Shown here piece after piece: positions 54,094-64,000 of a stretch of DNA of 64,000 nucleotides (its first letter is position 1; each line of letters begins with the position of its first letter). This DNA comes from Apoda limacodes (taxonomy: Eukaryota > Arthropoda > Insecta > Lepidoptera > Limacodidae). The position numbers were made by a program, and so were the translations under genes. Below the pieces are notes generated by a model that was given only the letters and a program-made list of their open reading frames with translations, had not been told where the DNA came from and made no database searches. The stretch spans positions 9,040,373 to 9,104,372 of the forward strand of contig OX291548.1 in NCBI GenBank assembly GCA_946406115.1, in the 5' to 3' direction.

Positions 54094-55300
54094 TGGCAAA
54101 TCTTACTTTTTCTTTGTATGAACATTTATGTAAGTGGGCATTGTACGACTGATTTTATGCTTTTCCTAAAATTTTACTTGTCGTTTGAAACACGGTTTCA
54201 TTACAGGGTACATGAAGCAAGACAAGTTTTAGTTCGACAGTTTGTCTATGCTAACGGAAAATAGAAGTAAGATTAAATAATAATGTTTGAATCAATTGTA
54301 AAAATTAGGTAATAATCTACCTAATATTTCAACAATTTAATTTCACCTTTTTTTATCTAGTCAAAGATATTTATTGTATTGCCTATTCGACGTTGCATTT
54401 GCTTATTCAACGTTGTTTTTGTAAGCTATGCTTAGGTGTTTTTTGAATACCAAATATACTTATAATGTTTTTTTGGATATAGAAATAAGAAATACTATTG
54501 TTAAAATACTTACGCATGTCCTTTAAAAATCCCATCCAGGCACCTATGTCTTGAAGTGTTATTTTTATGGCATTTATAAAACGTTACTAGTTTCAAACGA
54601 CCCGCAAAGTTTTGTTTTTCTACGTTCTTAACACCATATGCTATTTTTTGAAATATTTTATTTATAAATTACACCTACCAGTCTGATTTTTTTTTATTTA
54701 GTCATGATTTTATAGGACTACTAGGATATAAGAAATTGATGTACAATGTAATATTTACAGAAAGAATATTTAGGTATTATGTATACACATTATATACAAT
54801 ATTTTTTTAAATATCTATGTAATTCATGTGTCATCAATTAGTATGTAAGCTTAATATTTACGTAATTTTTAAAAGATTGCGCTATATTTCTTATTATGAA
54901 AAATCAAACTTGAAAACATTCAGTTGGCCATATCCTTACTTTTGATTTTTTTCTATATTTTTTCTTTAAATCATTTACTACAAAACAAAACATTTATTAA
55001 AAACTATATTTTTTTTAAGAAGCCTTAGTTTTTGTTTTAAGGATAAATGACGTAATTTTTACTATAAAGAAATTTTCTAAACAGAATTTCATAAAACCAG
55101 AAACGGCGAGCGCCTTATTTTTAGTTATTTTTTGTCAAAATACAAAGTGAAAATCAGGGAACTTCGAAGACTGTGGCAAATCAATTTTTCATAAAAAAAA
55201 ATCTACAGCGTATATCGTTAATGTTCTTTTTTTTATTAGTGTTAACATTTCTTAATTTAATTTGTAGTTAATTAATGCTTAGGTACAAAGACAGGAATTT
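54094..55300. other. Downstream of ATP8A, nothing recognised
   Basis: AT-rich sequence without ORF, known repeat or exon-like block. Confidence 0.5.
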
Positions 55301-55309
55301 TTCTACCCT

Positions 55310-55620
55310 ACTACCGCGGAGCTGTTATGTATGTATGTTCATCTGTTTTCCTATATCTTATAAACCTATCATAATTTGATAAATGAGGTATAGTTTTAAG
55401 CGTCTTCATGTTCCGCTGGTTAAAGGCTAAGTGACGTCACACTAAGTTCAATATGGCGCCGAACATAAAGTCTAATGTTAAAAAACTCAGAAATTGGTCG
55501 AGTGGGATATCTAATAAAAGGGCTTAGTTAGCACATTTCTAAAATATATACATATATATCTAGCTGTTGCTCGCTGCTTTGTTTGCATTAACACTTCGAA
55601 ATAAATAAAATAAAAATAAA
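55310..55620. repeat. Dispersed repeat pieces
   Basis: GTGACGTCACACTAAGTTCA followed by ATATGGCGCCGAAC is a phrase shared by abundant lepidopteran repeats. At about 55558 TATCTAGCTGTTGCTCGCTG looks like a minus-strand Lep1 3' end. Confidence 0.35.
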
Positions 55621-55629
55621 AGTCGTATT

Positions 55630-56600
55630 GAGTAGGTAGTCGAATTGTAGTTTTTTAAACTTATACTCGTTTGTTCAAATTTGTAACACAATATTTGACA
55701 TATTTAAAAAACCCTTAAGGTGAAACCTATTCAAACTTTGTCTGTACAAACTTTGCTCGCTTAATTATCATATATCGCTATTTACCGTAAGAAGCGGAGA
55801 AAACACTTTACGTTCATGAAACGTGATTTAATTAACAATACTACTACTACGACCTATTACTACTACGGCAAGCAACCACCACTGTCACGTGCTGCACAGA
55901 ACTCTTAGAAAATTGCTAGAGAAATAGATTTGTGCTTTAGTTTTTCACAAGAATTGTATTGTTGGTAATATGTTACAAGAATGTGTAAAAATTATAATCT
56001 TACGGATAAATAATTTTACTACACTACTTGTTATTATTATTATATTACTTGGGTAAAAAACCCGTAATAATAAATGTATGGTGCAGAAATAATAGAAATT
56101 CTCGTTATATAATATTTTACTGGCTTTTTTGATCGAATATACTTTTTGAGAATATAAATTATAGCGATATATTCGTATACAGTGATATATAACGCGTTTT
56201 GAGTAGAAAAATGTGTTTATTGTAAACAGTACAACCACACACAGCTGGCAATATACTTAATATACGAATTGTGCCAGACTTGATTTGTGCCCTTTGAGTC
56301 TTTTGATGGTTCTTGGATTAGGCGGTTATCGATCGACATTTAAGTCAATAAAGTTTGTATGAACAAAATCTGGGTGTTTATGTGTGCCTATGTGTATTTT
56401 GCGAGTGCCTTTTATTTATCGCTTAATAATTATGATTTTGTTTCGGATTTATTATTTCGTTTTTTAATACCTCTATGCAGTATGTTAAATAATATCTATG
56501 ATTTAAAAAAAAAGGTTTATGTCTTAAAAATATTCTTAGAATAATGTGGCTTTACGTGTATAGTAATTTAAGCGATATGTAAGAATACTGTATGTATAAA
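55630..56600. other. Nothing recognised
   Basis: AT-rich. The open frames here lack any protein signature. Confidence 0.45.
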
Positions 56601-56902
56601 TATGTCACCGTAATATTGTAAATACCGTAAGATTATAATCTATCTCACCAGATTGTAAAATGTCGAAAGATTGTGAACCGTAACATACTGCTTACAAAAA
56701 TTGCACTATTCGTGTTATCGTGTGAACGTAGATGCGGAGCGAACGAAGCAACCGAATTAAGTTTCATATAATCTATAATTTAAAAACTTATACAATATTT
56801 TTTGTAAGCACTACGTTACGGTTCATAATCTTTCGACAGTGTACTACAATCTCGCGAGATAGGTTATAATATAACGGTGTTTACAAATTTAACGGTGACA
56901 TA
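56601..56902. mobile_element. 302-bp MITE with ~110-bp terminal inverted repeats
   Basis: It begins TATGTCACCGT and ends with the reverse complement ACGGTGACATA. The arms share TTATAATCTATCTC, GTCGAAAGATT.TGAACCGTAAC and GCTTACAAAAA. The outer TA at each end could be the target duplication of a Tc1/mariner-type MITE. Confidence 0.85.
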
Positions 56903-58500
56903 AACAAAACCTTTTTTCAAACATTATGGATAAACATTGTATAAATATATATTTACTCACGTATAATAATATTTTTTTCCTATAATATTGGTTTAGAGTT
57001 TAAAAATGTGCAAGGCTTATTTAGCGCTAATTAATGCATTAGGTATAACGAAAATCCAGCACTTAAAAATTAACCTTTAAAATAAACACACCAATGTATT
57101 GATTGGCACAAAATTGTAGTGTATTTATCCTACATATATAATCCTCTTAAAAATCATACATATATGATCCTATTAAAATTATCGCTAGTGGACACATTTT
57201 TTTTAATGTGATTGTAGGTACCTTAATACGAATGATATCCAGTGGAAACTTTGTAAAAATCCAGTGCAGCTGTGTTAATTTTTTGCAGTTATAGATTTTT
57301 AAGTTGTGTTTAATATTACAATATCTTGTAACACACACAATTATTAAGATAATGGAAATGGGAATGGGATAGAAAAAAAAAGAAACGAATAATTGATCGA
57401 GCGGGCAGAAAGCGAAAGCGCGAGTGAAGCGTCTCCGTTACATTTTTGGTAAAAGTTTTCTACAGGTCGCATTTCTCGCCGTGTTATTTTGTGAATAGGT
57501 TAAACACTTTTGAATTTTTTGTCGAAAAGTTTTTGAAAACTTTTGAAAGTGGCGGAGATATAGGGGTTGAAAACGTACAAACAACATATTTCTGCCATTT
57601 CAATGTCAAATTTCAAAATGTCAAATTTTTTTTTTTTTACCCTTATTAAGCCGCAACTTTTTCATCCGATAATTTAACTTTGAGGGGTCGGTTCAAACTA
57701 CTAACTAACATTTAAAGAAAATGCAAATTTCAGACATTCAATTCGTTATTTTTAGTTGTAAGGTGTGCAATGAAGATTTTTATTAAATAATTTAATAAAG
57801 ATTTTATTAATGAAGTTTTAATTTACGCAAAGACAATTCGCGAGGACTTCACAGCTTCAAGAGCCTCTAGTATAATTGGTACTATAATTATAATTTATTT
57901 ATGCTGTTAAAATATTCACAAAGTAGTTCAATCGCGCTATCGGTGTTTTACTTAGGCGAATGTCACAGTGACTGGCCTAGCACGAACGCGAAATATCTAA
58001 CATATAAAACGCCACGTTCGGCTAGATACCCTGCCGTACTTCGCGTTTACATACGATTCGCTTCGCCACTGCGTTAGCTCTAGTACCCGCGCGTTTACTT
58101 TAGCCTTTCCCTTAAATGGTTATAGAGCGTTCTCATACCCAAGCATTAAACACTTTTACTGAACTTAGTACCTTGTGTGTGCAAAGTATGTACCTACATT
58201 AAAGTACCATGGAAAACATACGTACGTACATTTACTTTTACCGGCACTACGTAAGTCATATATTGTTATTATGTTTAAGAACTTCTATGCCGATAATTTT
58301 ACCATATTGTGATATTAACTTTGGTATAATATTTCTTGTGTTTACAAAAGCTAATATCTAGTAGTTTTGTATTAGATGATTTGTAACTGATGTTTGTCAT
58401 AAATTGTTAAATATACCTCTTGCAGTTTATATCTCTGTTAAATTGTAACTATTCAAAGCCGTGCATAAGATGTAAATATGATATTTTGATTTAAAAAAAA
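56903..58500. other. Nothing recognised
   Basis: AT-rich, with a GC-richer patch at 57950-58110 that contains the imperfect inverted pair CTAGCACGAACG / CGTTCGGCTAG (57977 and 58013). No gene found. Confidence 0.4.
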
Positions 58501-58529
58501 AATTGGAAACTTAATTATAGTTACAATTA

Positions 58530-58760
58530 GAATTGACTTCCACTGTTAAACACAGGCCTCCCAAGATTTTAAAATTTGACAGGTCTGTAACGCTTGTTTG
58601 CAGTTCCACCATGTATTTGTAGACCTTGAGTTGAGTCTCACACTGCGTTTTCAGTATTACAGTTTAAAGAACCATCTTACCTCATCGTCCACCGGCTCTA
58701 CAAGCTTTGTAGCCTGCCTGTTGCCACTCCATTTAACTATTTAATTTGAGCTGTGTCGGC
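58530..58760. repeat. LINE-derived remnant (possible)
   Basis: GACTTCCACTGTTAAACACA and GTAGCCTGCCTGTTGCCACT resemble the C-terminal and 3' parts of lepidopteran LINE copies read from the antisense side. The piece at 60050-60480 is similar. Confidence 0.35.
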
Positions 58761-59856
58761 ATTTCAATTTCTTTATTCGGTATTTGTAGTAAAGAAACCA
58801 AGCATAGCTCTGTTGATAGCCAGCCTAAACGGCTTTCAACTTATGTATGAAGCCAACAGTTCTAAACTAGGGGCCTATTCCACAAAGTTCTCTGCGAACT
58901 CTTTACGCCGCAAATCCCAATATTTAATCAGATTTCTGAAATTCCTTTGAAAAGTAGGATTTTAAGATCAGCAGAGCAGCAGCATGGTTGAAGAATAACT
59001 TCTTTTCAAATCTCCAAATCTGTAATTTGCAACTAACCCTTACGCTTTCAGTCTTCAAAAGATTTTTGGAACAGAAGGCTGATTGAAGAGTGGGATTTTG
59101 CGGCGTGAAGAGTTTGCAGATACCTTCGTGGATTATCGTATACTATTCTTTGCCTAGTCGAAAGCAAATTGTGACTTACGTCTATACATTTGTAATTTTT
59201 TTTTTGCAATCTTCAAGTATTACTTTGTGTACCTAAGAAGTACTTATGTTTTATAATAAGTCCTGACTCCGTCTTATGCGCGGCCATTTTATTTCATTTT
59301 AGTAACAAAGGTAAGTGAAAAAATATGTATGTAACAAATATACTATTTTGTTCTTGTTCACAAAATTGTTTTTTATTTGATTAAAATCAAACTTTAGGCA
59401 CAATATACCAAGAGTGAATTTTCGTATACCTACCTAACTCCATTGAACCCAATGACATTCGGACACTATACTAAAATGTACATATAGGGTTCCGTAGGAC
59501 GTCTTAGCAACGATTATTTTTACATTTTACACTATGTAAACCTTTTTAACCAAAATGGTACTGAACAAATTCGGTCACAAGTTTTTCAGATTCGCAAAAA
59601 ATTCTGCGGAATCCTAACTGAATGTGTGTACAATACGCGCTTGGCCTTGGCGTTTTAGGGTTTTGTACGTCCGAATAAATAACGCGGAGCCTTTATAGGA
59701 TTACTATTGTGTCTGTCCGTCCGTCTGCCACAGCCAATTTAGTAAATCTGTAATATTGGTCGTTATTAAGTAGGTATACAGATTTACAAAAATATTTTTT
59801 GGGTAGTTAAAAATACCTTAAAATAATAGGCTTTACGTGGCCAGGTGTAATGTTAA

Positions 59857-59980
59857 TTTTACTGTCTGTGCTAAGCCAAAAGGGCTTAAAAATTTATATA
59901 TATACCGCTTATCTCGACATTTTTTCGAAATCATATTAGACCTAAGTACGCCCTTTTTGGCTTATCACAGCAGTTTTACC
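59857..59980. repeat. Small foldback repeat
   Basis: TTTACTGTCTGTGCTAAGCC..AAAGGGC on the left and GCCCTTTTTGGCTTATCACAGCAGTTTTA on the right are near reverse complements around an AT-rich loop of about 65 bases. Confidence 0.6.
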
Positions 59981-60049
59981 GTCACAGAATAAGAAATAGT
60001 ATACCGTTGGAGATTACAATTTAATTTGCTTATTATTTAAAAAGCTAAA

Positions 60050-60480
60050 ACATCATCCCAGTCCGTAGACGTTCACTTTCTACCGTTTTGCTCCCTCCTC
60101 GCTATATTTACACAACACCCGGATTTTCAGATCCGTCTGCACAGGGCCGTAGCTCAGGGGGGGCTTTGTGGGGCAACCATAAAATGCTAACCATGCTGGT
60201 TGTCTGTCCACCTGGTAAGAAGCTGGCCCACACTGCGTCTTTTTTAGTCCGTGTTAGCTACTCGAGAACCTTCCTTCCCTGTCGGTTTTCGGTTTGACGA
60301 ACGATGTGGCCTGCCCACTGCCATTTGCTACAAAAAATACCACAAGCATAGCACCTTCCACACTTAGCAACTTTATGCCAATTAGAAGGTGGACACTTGA
60401 GGCCACGTATCAGTTCCGTAAGTCATCACTGATAAGTGGCAACACACACGTGCTGTGGCGTCGCGTGTTGACTTAAGAGC
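60050..60480. repeat. LINE-derived remnant (possible)
   Basis: CGAACGATGTGGCCTGCCCA followed by CTGCCATTTGC resembles a phrase found in lepidopteran LINE copies on the antisense strand. No intact frame. Confidence 0.35.
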
Positions 60481-60859
60481 TGGTTCATACCTGACCACCG
60501 CGTAACGCCCGAGCAGAGTACATACATACTCAAACATGAAACCGTTCAGACTTGACCGATGGTATCCATTTGTACATCAATCGCCGAAGTACGGTCAGGT
60601 GTAGCCCATCCTTAGGCACGGAGGAATTTATTAGGTACATATATAGGTACGCAATATTGCTACCGCTACTGCTCTATTTTGGACTCATTCATGGAGTGCT
60701 CATGGTATAACAATCTGTTAAACCTGTCATAGCATAGTGTACCTTATTTTGTATCGTCAAAACTTTATTGTAGTCACTAAGGGGTTGCAATTTAGTAAAA
60801 ACTTTTGTATCATCCGCACCATGCTATGTGAATAGACAATAAAAGAAATTCGGAAAAAG

Positions 60860-61146
60860 GAAAGTCCAAACGGAGCCCGTTTGCTGCTGCTTGTGTCCAT
60901 CTGTCCGTCGTCTGCCACACAGAGTTTGCAGCCAAACAATTGGAGCTACAGTCTTTAATTTCACAGTATAAACATCTTGTTGACCCAAAGCCATACAAAA
61001 TTTTGTTTCGAAGAATTGCGGTCAAATGCGTAGCACAGAAGGGATTCCTATTGCTTATAGACAATTCTGCCATTCGGACAGGTTATATTCTACATTTGGT
61101 AGAGAAATCTAAATGTGCGTAGTCCGACACGCACTTGGCCGGTTTT
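60860..61146 (+). repeat. Dispersed repeat related to 36640-36791
   Basis: Contains ATCTGTCCGTCGTCTGCCAC, GCGGTCAAATGCGTAGCACA and ends ACTTGGCCGGTTTTTC. The last 130 bases match 36655-36791. Confidence 0.6.
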
Positions 61147-61269
61147 TCATATTTGCTTTTACTGGCTAAAAGAGTGTGTACTGGTTTGACGATAAAAAAT
61201 ATGCGTGTCCACTCTGACGCGCGAGTTGAGTTTACTCTAACTTTCTCTCTAAGTGCGATTGGCTCAGGC

Positions 61270-61452
61270 CCTGGATTACATCTAAGACCAGAGTTCTTGT
61301 TACGACAAATCAAACGAGCCCGTACTCTATGGAATTGCACTGTTTTATAACAGAGTTCATGTAGCTGCCACCCAAATTCATCATGACCCTAGATATCATC
61401 GAAGACCAAAGTGCTTGTCACGACAAATCAAACGAGCCCAAACTCGTTGGGT
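61270..61452 (+). repeat. Two imperfect direct copies, ~60 bp each
   Basis: Copies at about 61276-61330 and 61389-61450 share AAGACCA.AGT.CTTGT.ACGACAAATCAAACGAGCCC. Confidence 0.7.
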
Positions 61453-62404
61453 TTAAAAACCCGACTGCAGAAACATTAAAAACTAAACAGAATTTAAAGC
61501 ATACTCAATATTTAAGGGCATTTCCCATGTGTCCAACTATAATGTCCAACTTTAACTATAAGCAGACGGGACTTATTTTAGGGTAACTTCTCGTTGGGGT
61601 TACGTTGTTTTATTACGTATCCTCGATTATTGAATGTTTAAGTGAGCATTTTCTATATATATCAGATTTCCGGTTAGACTAGAAAAAAGTTTGATTTGCG
61701 TTTTATTCGAAAAGGCAGGAACTTTAAATACAAGTATTACTTGTCTATATAGCTACCTACGTTTCGAACTGAAGTAAGCCCGTCTCACATACTCTCAGAA
61801 ATCATCTCCTGAAACGGACGCACTGTCTGTTAGCCAGTGAGTTTTTCATGCCATCATACCAACATAAAGTTAAAGCCACGTAGTTGTCTGTGACATGCAT
61901 CATATTATTAACGTAGATATAGAAAGGAACATTTTGTTTGTCGATAGTGACGTGACTGGGATTCATAAATTAGCCTCTTTGCAACGACACACCTTTGAAC
62001 TTCACTAATTAACCTGGACCAAGCCCGTGATACTTTGTTATATGCCAAGGTTGATGTCAGCGAAGGATAAAATAGCTACCTGTACAAAATATTGTCTTAC
62101 GTCTATAATGGGCGCATACTCGATGACTTTCGTAAACTGAGATACGTACCTACTATGCCAAACAACTTTTTCTATTTAACTATTAGGGCGGCCTGCTCAA
62201 TCTACTATCCGCCCGCACTTCATACATTTTAAGGCGTAGATATAGGTATACAGCAGCTCACTAGCGCCGCATTATATAAGTATTTCAAATTTTCTATTTG
62301 AAGTAAACGAATTGCGAGAGTCCAAATGTTGAGAATATAAAATTAGTCATAAGCAATTTCTAGAACGTTACGAATTGTTTGTAGAATATATCGGTGAGTT
62401 GTAG

Positions 62405-62660
62405 TAGGCTATTTTGAGGGGATCCGTACCCAAAGGGTAAAAAACGGTACCCTATTACTAAGACTCCGCTGTCCGTCCGTCCGTCCATCTGTCACCAGGC
62501 TGTATCTCATGAACCGTGAAAGACAGTTGAAATTTTCACAGAAAATGTATTTCTGTTGCCGCTATAACAGCAAATGCTAAAAACAGAATAGAGTAAATAT
62601 TTAACGGGGCTCCCATACAATAAACGTGATATTTTTGCTCGTTTTTGCTCGATATTCATA
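62405..62660 (+). repeat. Dispersed repeat, CCGTACCCAAAGGGTAAAAA family
   Basis: Contains CGTACCCAAAGGGTAAAAAA, (GTCC)n-like TGTCCGTCCGTCC, CACCAGGCTGTATCTCATGA and TTTCTGTTGCCGCTATAACA. It is a very common lepidopteran noncoding repeat. Confidence 0.65.
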
Positions 62661-62819
62661 ACGGCAACAGGTAGACCTTTGAAATATTCACAGAATATTT
62701 GGTTAGGTATATATTTACTTAAAAATAAATAATTTAATTATAGAGTTTCATAATACCCAAAGGGTATCAACGGAGCCCATTTTAGTAATGGGCTTACGTT
62801 GATTTCCTAACAAATAATA

Positions 62820-63350
62820 AAAAAACCCGGCCAAGTGGGAGCTGGCCCGCTCGCGCACCGAGGGTTCCGTACAAACTTATGATCTATATGGTGATATTTC
62901 TTCCATCATAAGTCTCACAGGTTTATAATCAGTTTATGGATTTTTTCCTATATTTGTGAATCCTATCTTCTTGCCCAATTTCATGAATTTAGGTCAACGG
63001 GAAGTACCCCATAGGTTTTGATTTATTTGTGTGACAAAAATGACCGTATCTTGGGCATATTTTTGATTGCATTGACTTAGATACTTGATTTATTTACAAC
63101 TTTAAGATATTAAATTCCACTTGATACGCGTTCTTGAGTAAAGGGTCTGGACAGACAGACAAACCTTTTTTAACCTTGCTCCGTGTCAAAGTAAATGATT
63201 CTTCGACATAGAAAATTACCCCATATGATATATTTGATTTATTATTGTGAAGGCTAAAATATGCGACAAAAATGGCCTATATGTTGTTGCGTTGACTTAG
63301 AAGCTTGATTGTTTTACAGCTTCGAGAGACCGTAAACATAAGTATTTGAT
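62820..63350 (-). repeat. Dispersed repeat, inverted relative of 26660-27350
   Basis: Starts AAACCCGGCCAAGTGGGAGC and CGCGCACCGAGGGTTCC, then carries the same two modules as the 26.7-kb copy in reverse complement (AACGGGAAGTACCCCATAGG near 62997). Confidence 0.6.
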
Positions 63351-63354
63351 ATCT

Positions 63355-63800
63355 GGGGGCACGGTAGTGCGCCTGCCAAGACGAGGCAAGCAAAGCCTAT
63401 GGGCACTACCTGCCTTCTCTCAAAGCGCTTCGTCGTTTTTTTGAACCCTCATAACTTGAGTTTGGATTATACCAAATAAACAAAATTCTCAAGATATGAT
63501 GTCAATAGTGGACTTATTAAACATTTAATAATTTGACAGTCAAACAATATCGAAAATTCTAAAACTTGGAACTTTTACCCCCCCCCCCCGATTAAACTAG
63601 GGTATGGATGTTTGTATGAGACTTCCGCAAATTTTGATGCTAGAGGTCCAAAATTTGATATAGGGACCTTGTTATAAATAATAATGAATTAGGGATTTTT
63701 AGTACCTAAATCTTTTGTATGGGCTTTCCCATACAAACTTAATTTAATGCTAGAGATCTGAAAATTATAAAATACGTGTTTCAGGTTTTTAAAACAAAAT
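63355..63800 (+). repeat. Dispersed repeat, GCACGGTAGTGCGCC family
   Basis: GGCACGGTAGTGCGCCTGCC then ACGAGGCAAGC and AGCGCTTCGTCG are phrases of a familiar lepidopteran repeat. A C11 run is at about 63580. Confidence 0.4.
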
Positions 63801-64000
63801 CATCCCTCAATCCCTTAAACAGTAAACCAACAAAGAGAAAAGTGGGCTATGGAAAAAGGCGCCTCTGATGGGCAATATATACACCATTAAAAAAGAAAGA
63901 AAATTTAACAAAATAATATTGTCATAAGCAGCTTACAAAATATGTGGCTTGGCCGTTTCGCTACCGTCACATAGGCGTATGGTGGACATTTTAAATACTG

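Overview
The window is AT-rich animal genomic DNA, almost certainly from a moth or butterfly. The repeats point there: Lep1-like Helitron pieces ending in GCTAGT, CR1-type LINE 3' ends, RTE-type LINE 3' ends, tRNA-derived SINEs, mariner and Jockey LINEs. One large host gene was found, on the + strand. It encodes a P4-ATPase phospholipid flippase of the ATP8A class (Drosophila CG42321 type). It was rebuilt exon by exon from conserved protein motifs, GT/AG splice sites and reading-frame phase.

Layout. 1-9.7 kb is repeat territory. It holds a Lep1-like element, a mariner copy (1902-4877) split by a LINE, a CA microsatellite and a SINE tail, and a 3.85-kb element with long terminal inverted repeats (about 5140-8994) carrying a broken lysine-rich ORF. 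From 9731 to 53298 lie 22 coding exons of ATP8A, plus one alternative terminal exon at 45994-46177. Together they encode 1089 residues of the long form, from the first transmembrane helix to the GFAFSQEE regulatory tail. The N-terminal exons (roughly the first 80-110 residues) were not found and are probably upstream of the window. The introns carry many transposon copies: a CR1/Daphne-like LINE at 11.6-13.4 kb, a Jockey LINE with an uninterrupted 744-codon frame and a target-site duplication at 18.2-20.6 kb, a possible solo LTR at 30.4-31.4 kb, CR1 and RTE fragments, and several foldback or MITE-like elements. From 53.3 to 64 kb there is no recognisable gene. That stretch has a 24-bp minisatellite, a 302-bp MITE and several lepidopteran dispersed repeats.

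How it works together. The exons give a complete flippase core: the DGET actuator loop, PISL in TM4, the DKTGTLT phosphorylation site, KGAD in the nucleotide domain, the GDGAND hinge and ten membrane helices. All exon junctions keep frame and no exon has an internal stop, so the gene looks functional. The most interesting point is the C-terminus. One terminal exon (45994-46177) joins in frame and would replace the autoinhibitory GFAFSQEE tail with an unrelated basic tail. Separately, a possible 41-nt exon (52231-52271) would shift the last two exons into a second frame that stays open to 53407, which is also where the GC-rich, coding-like sequence ends.
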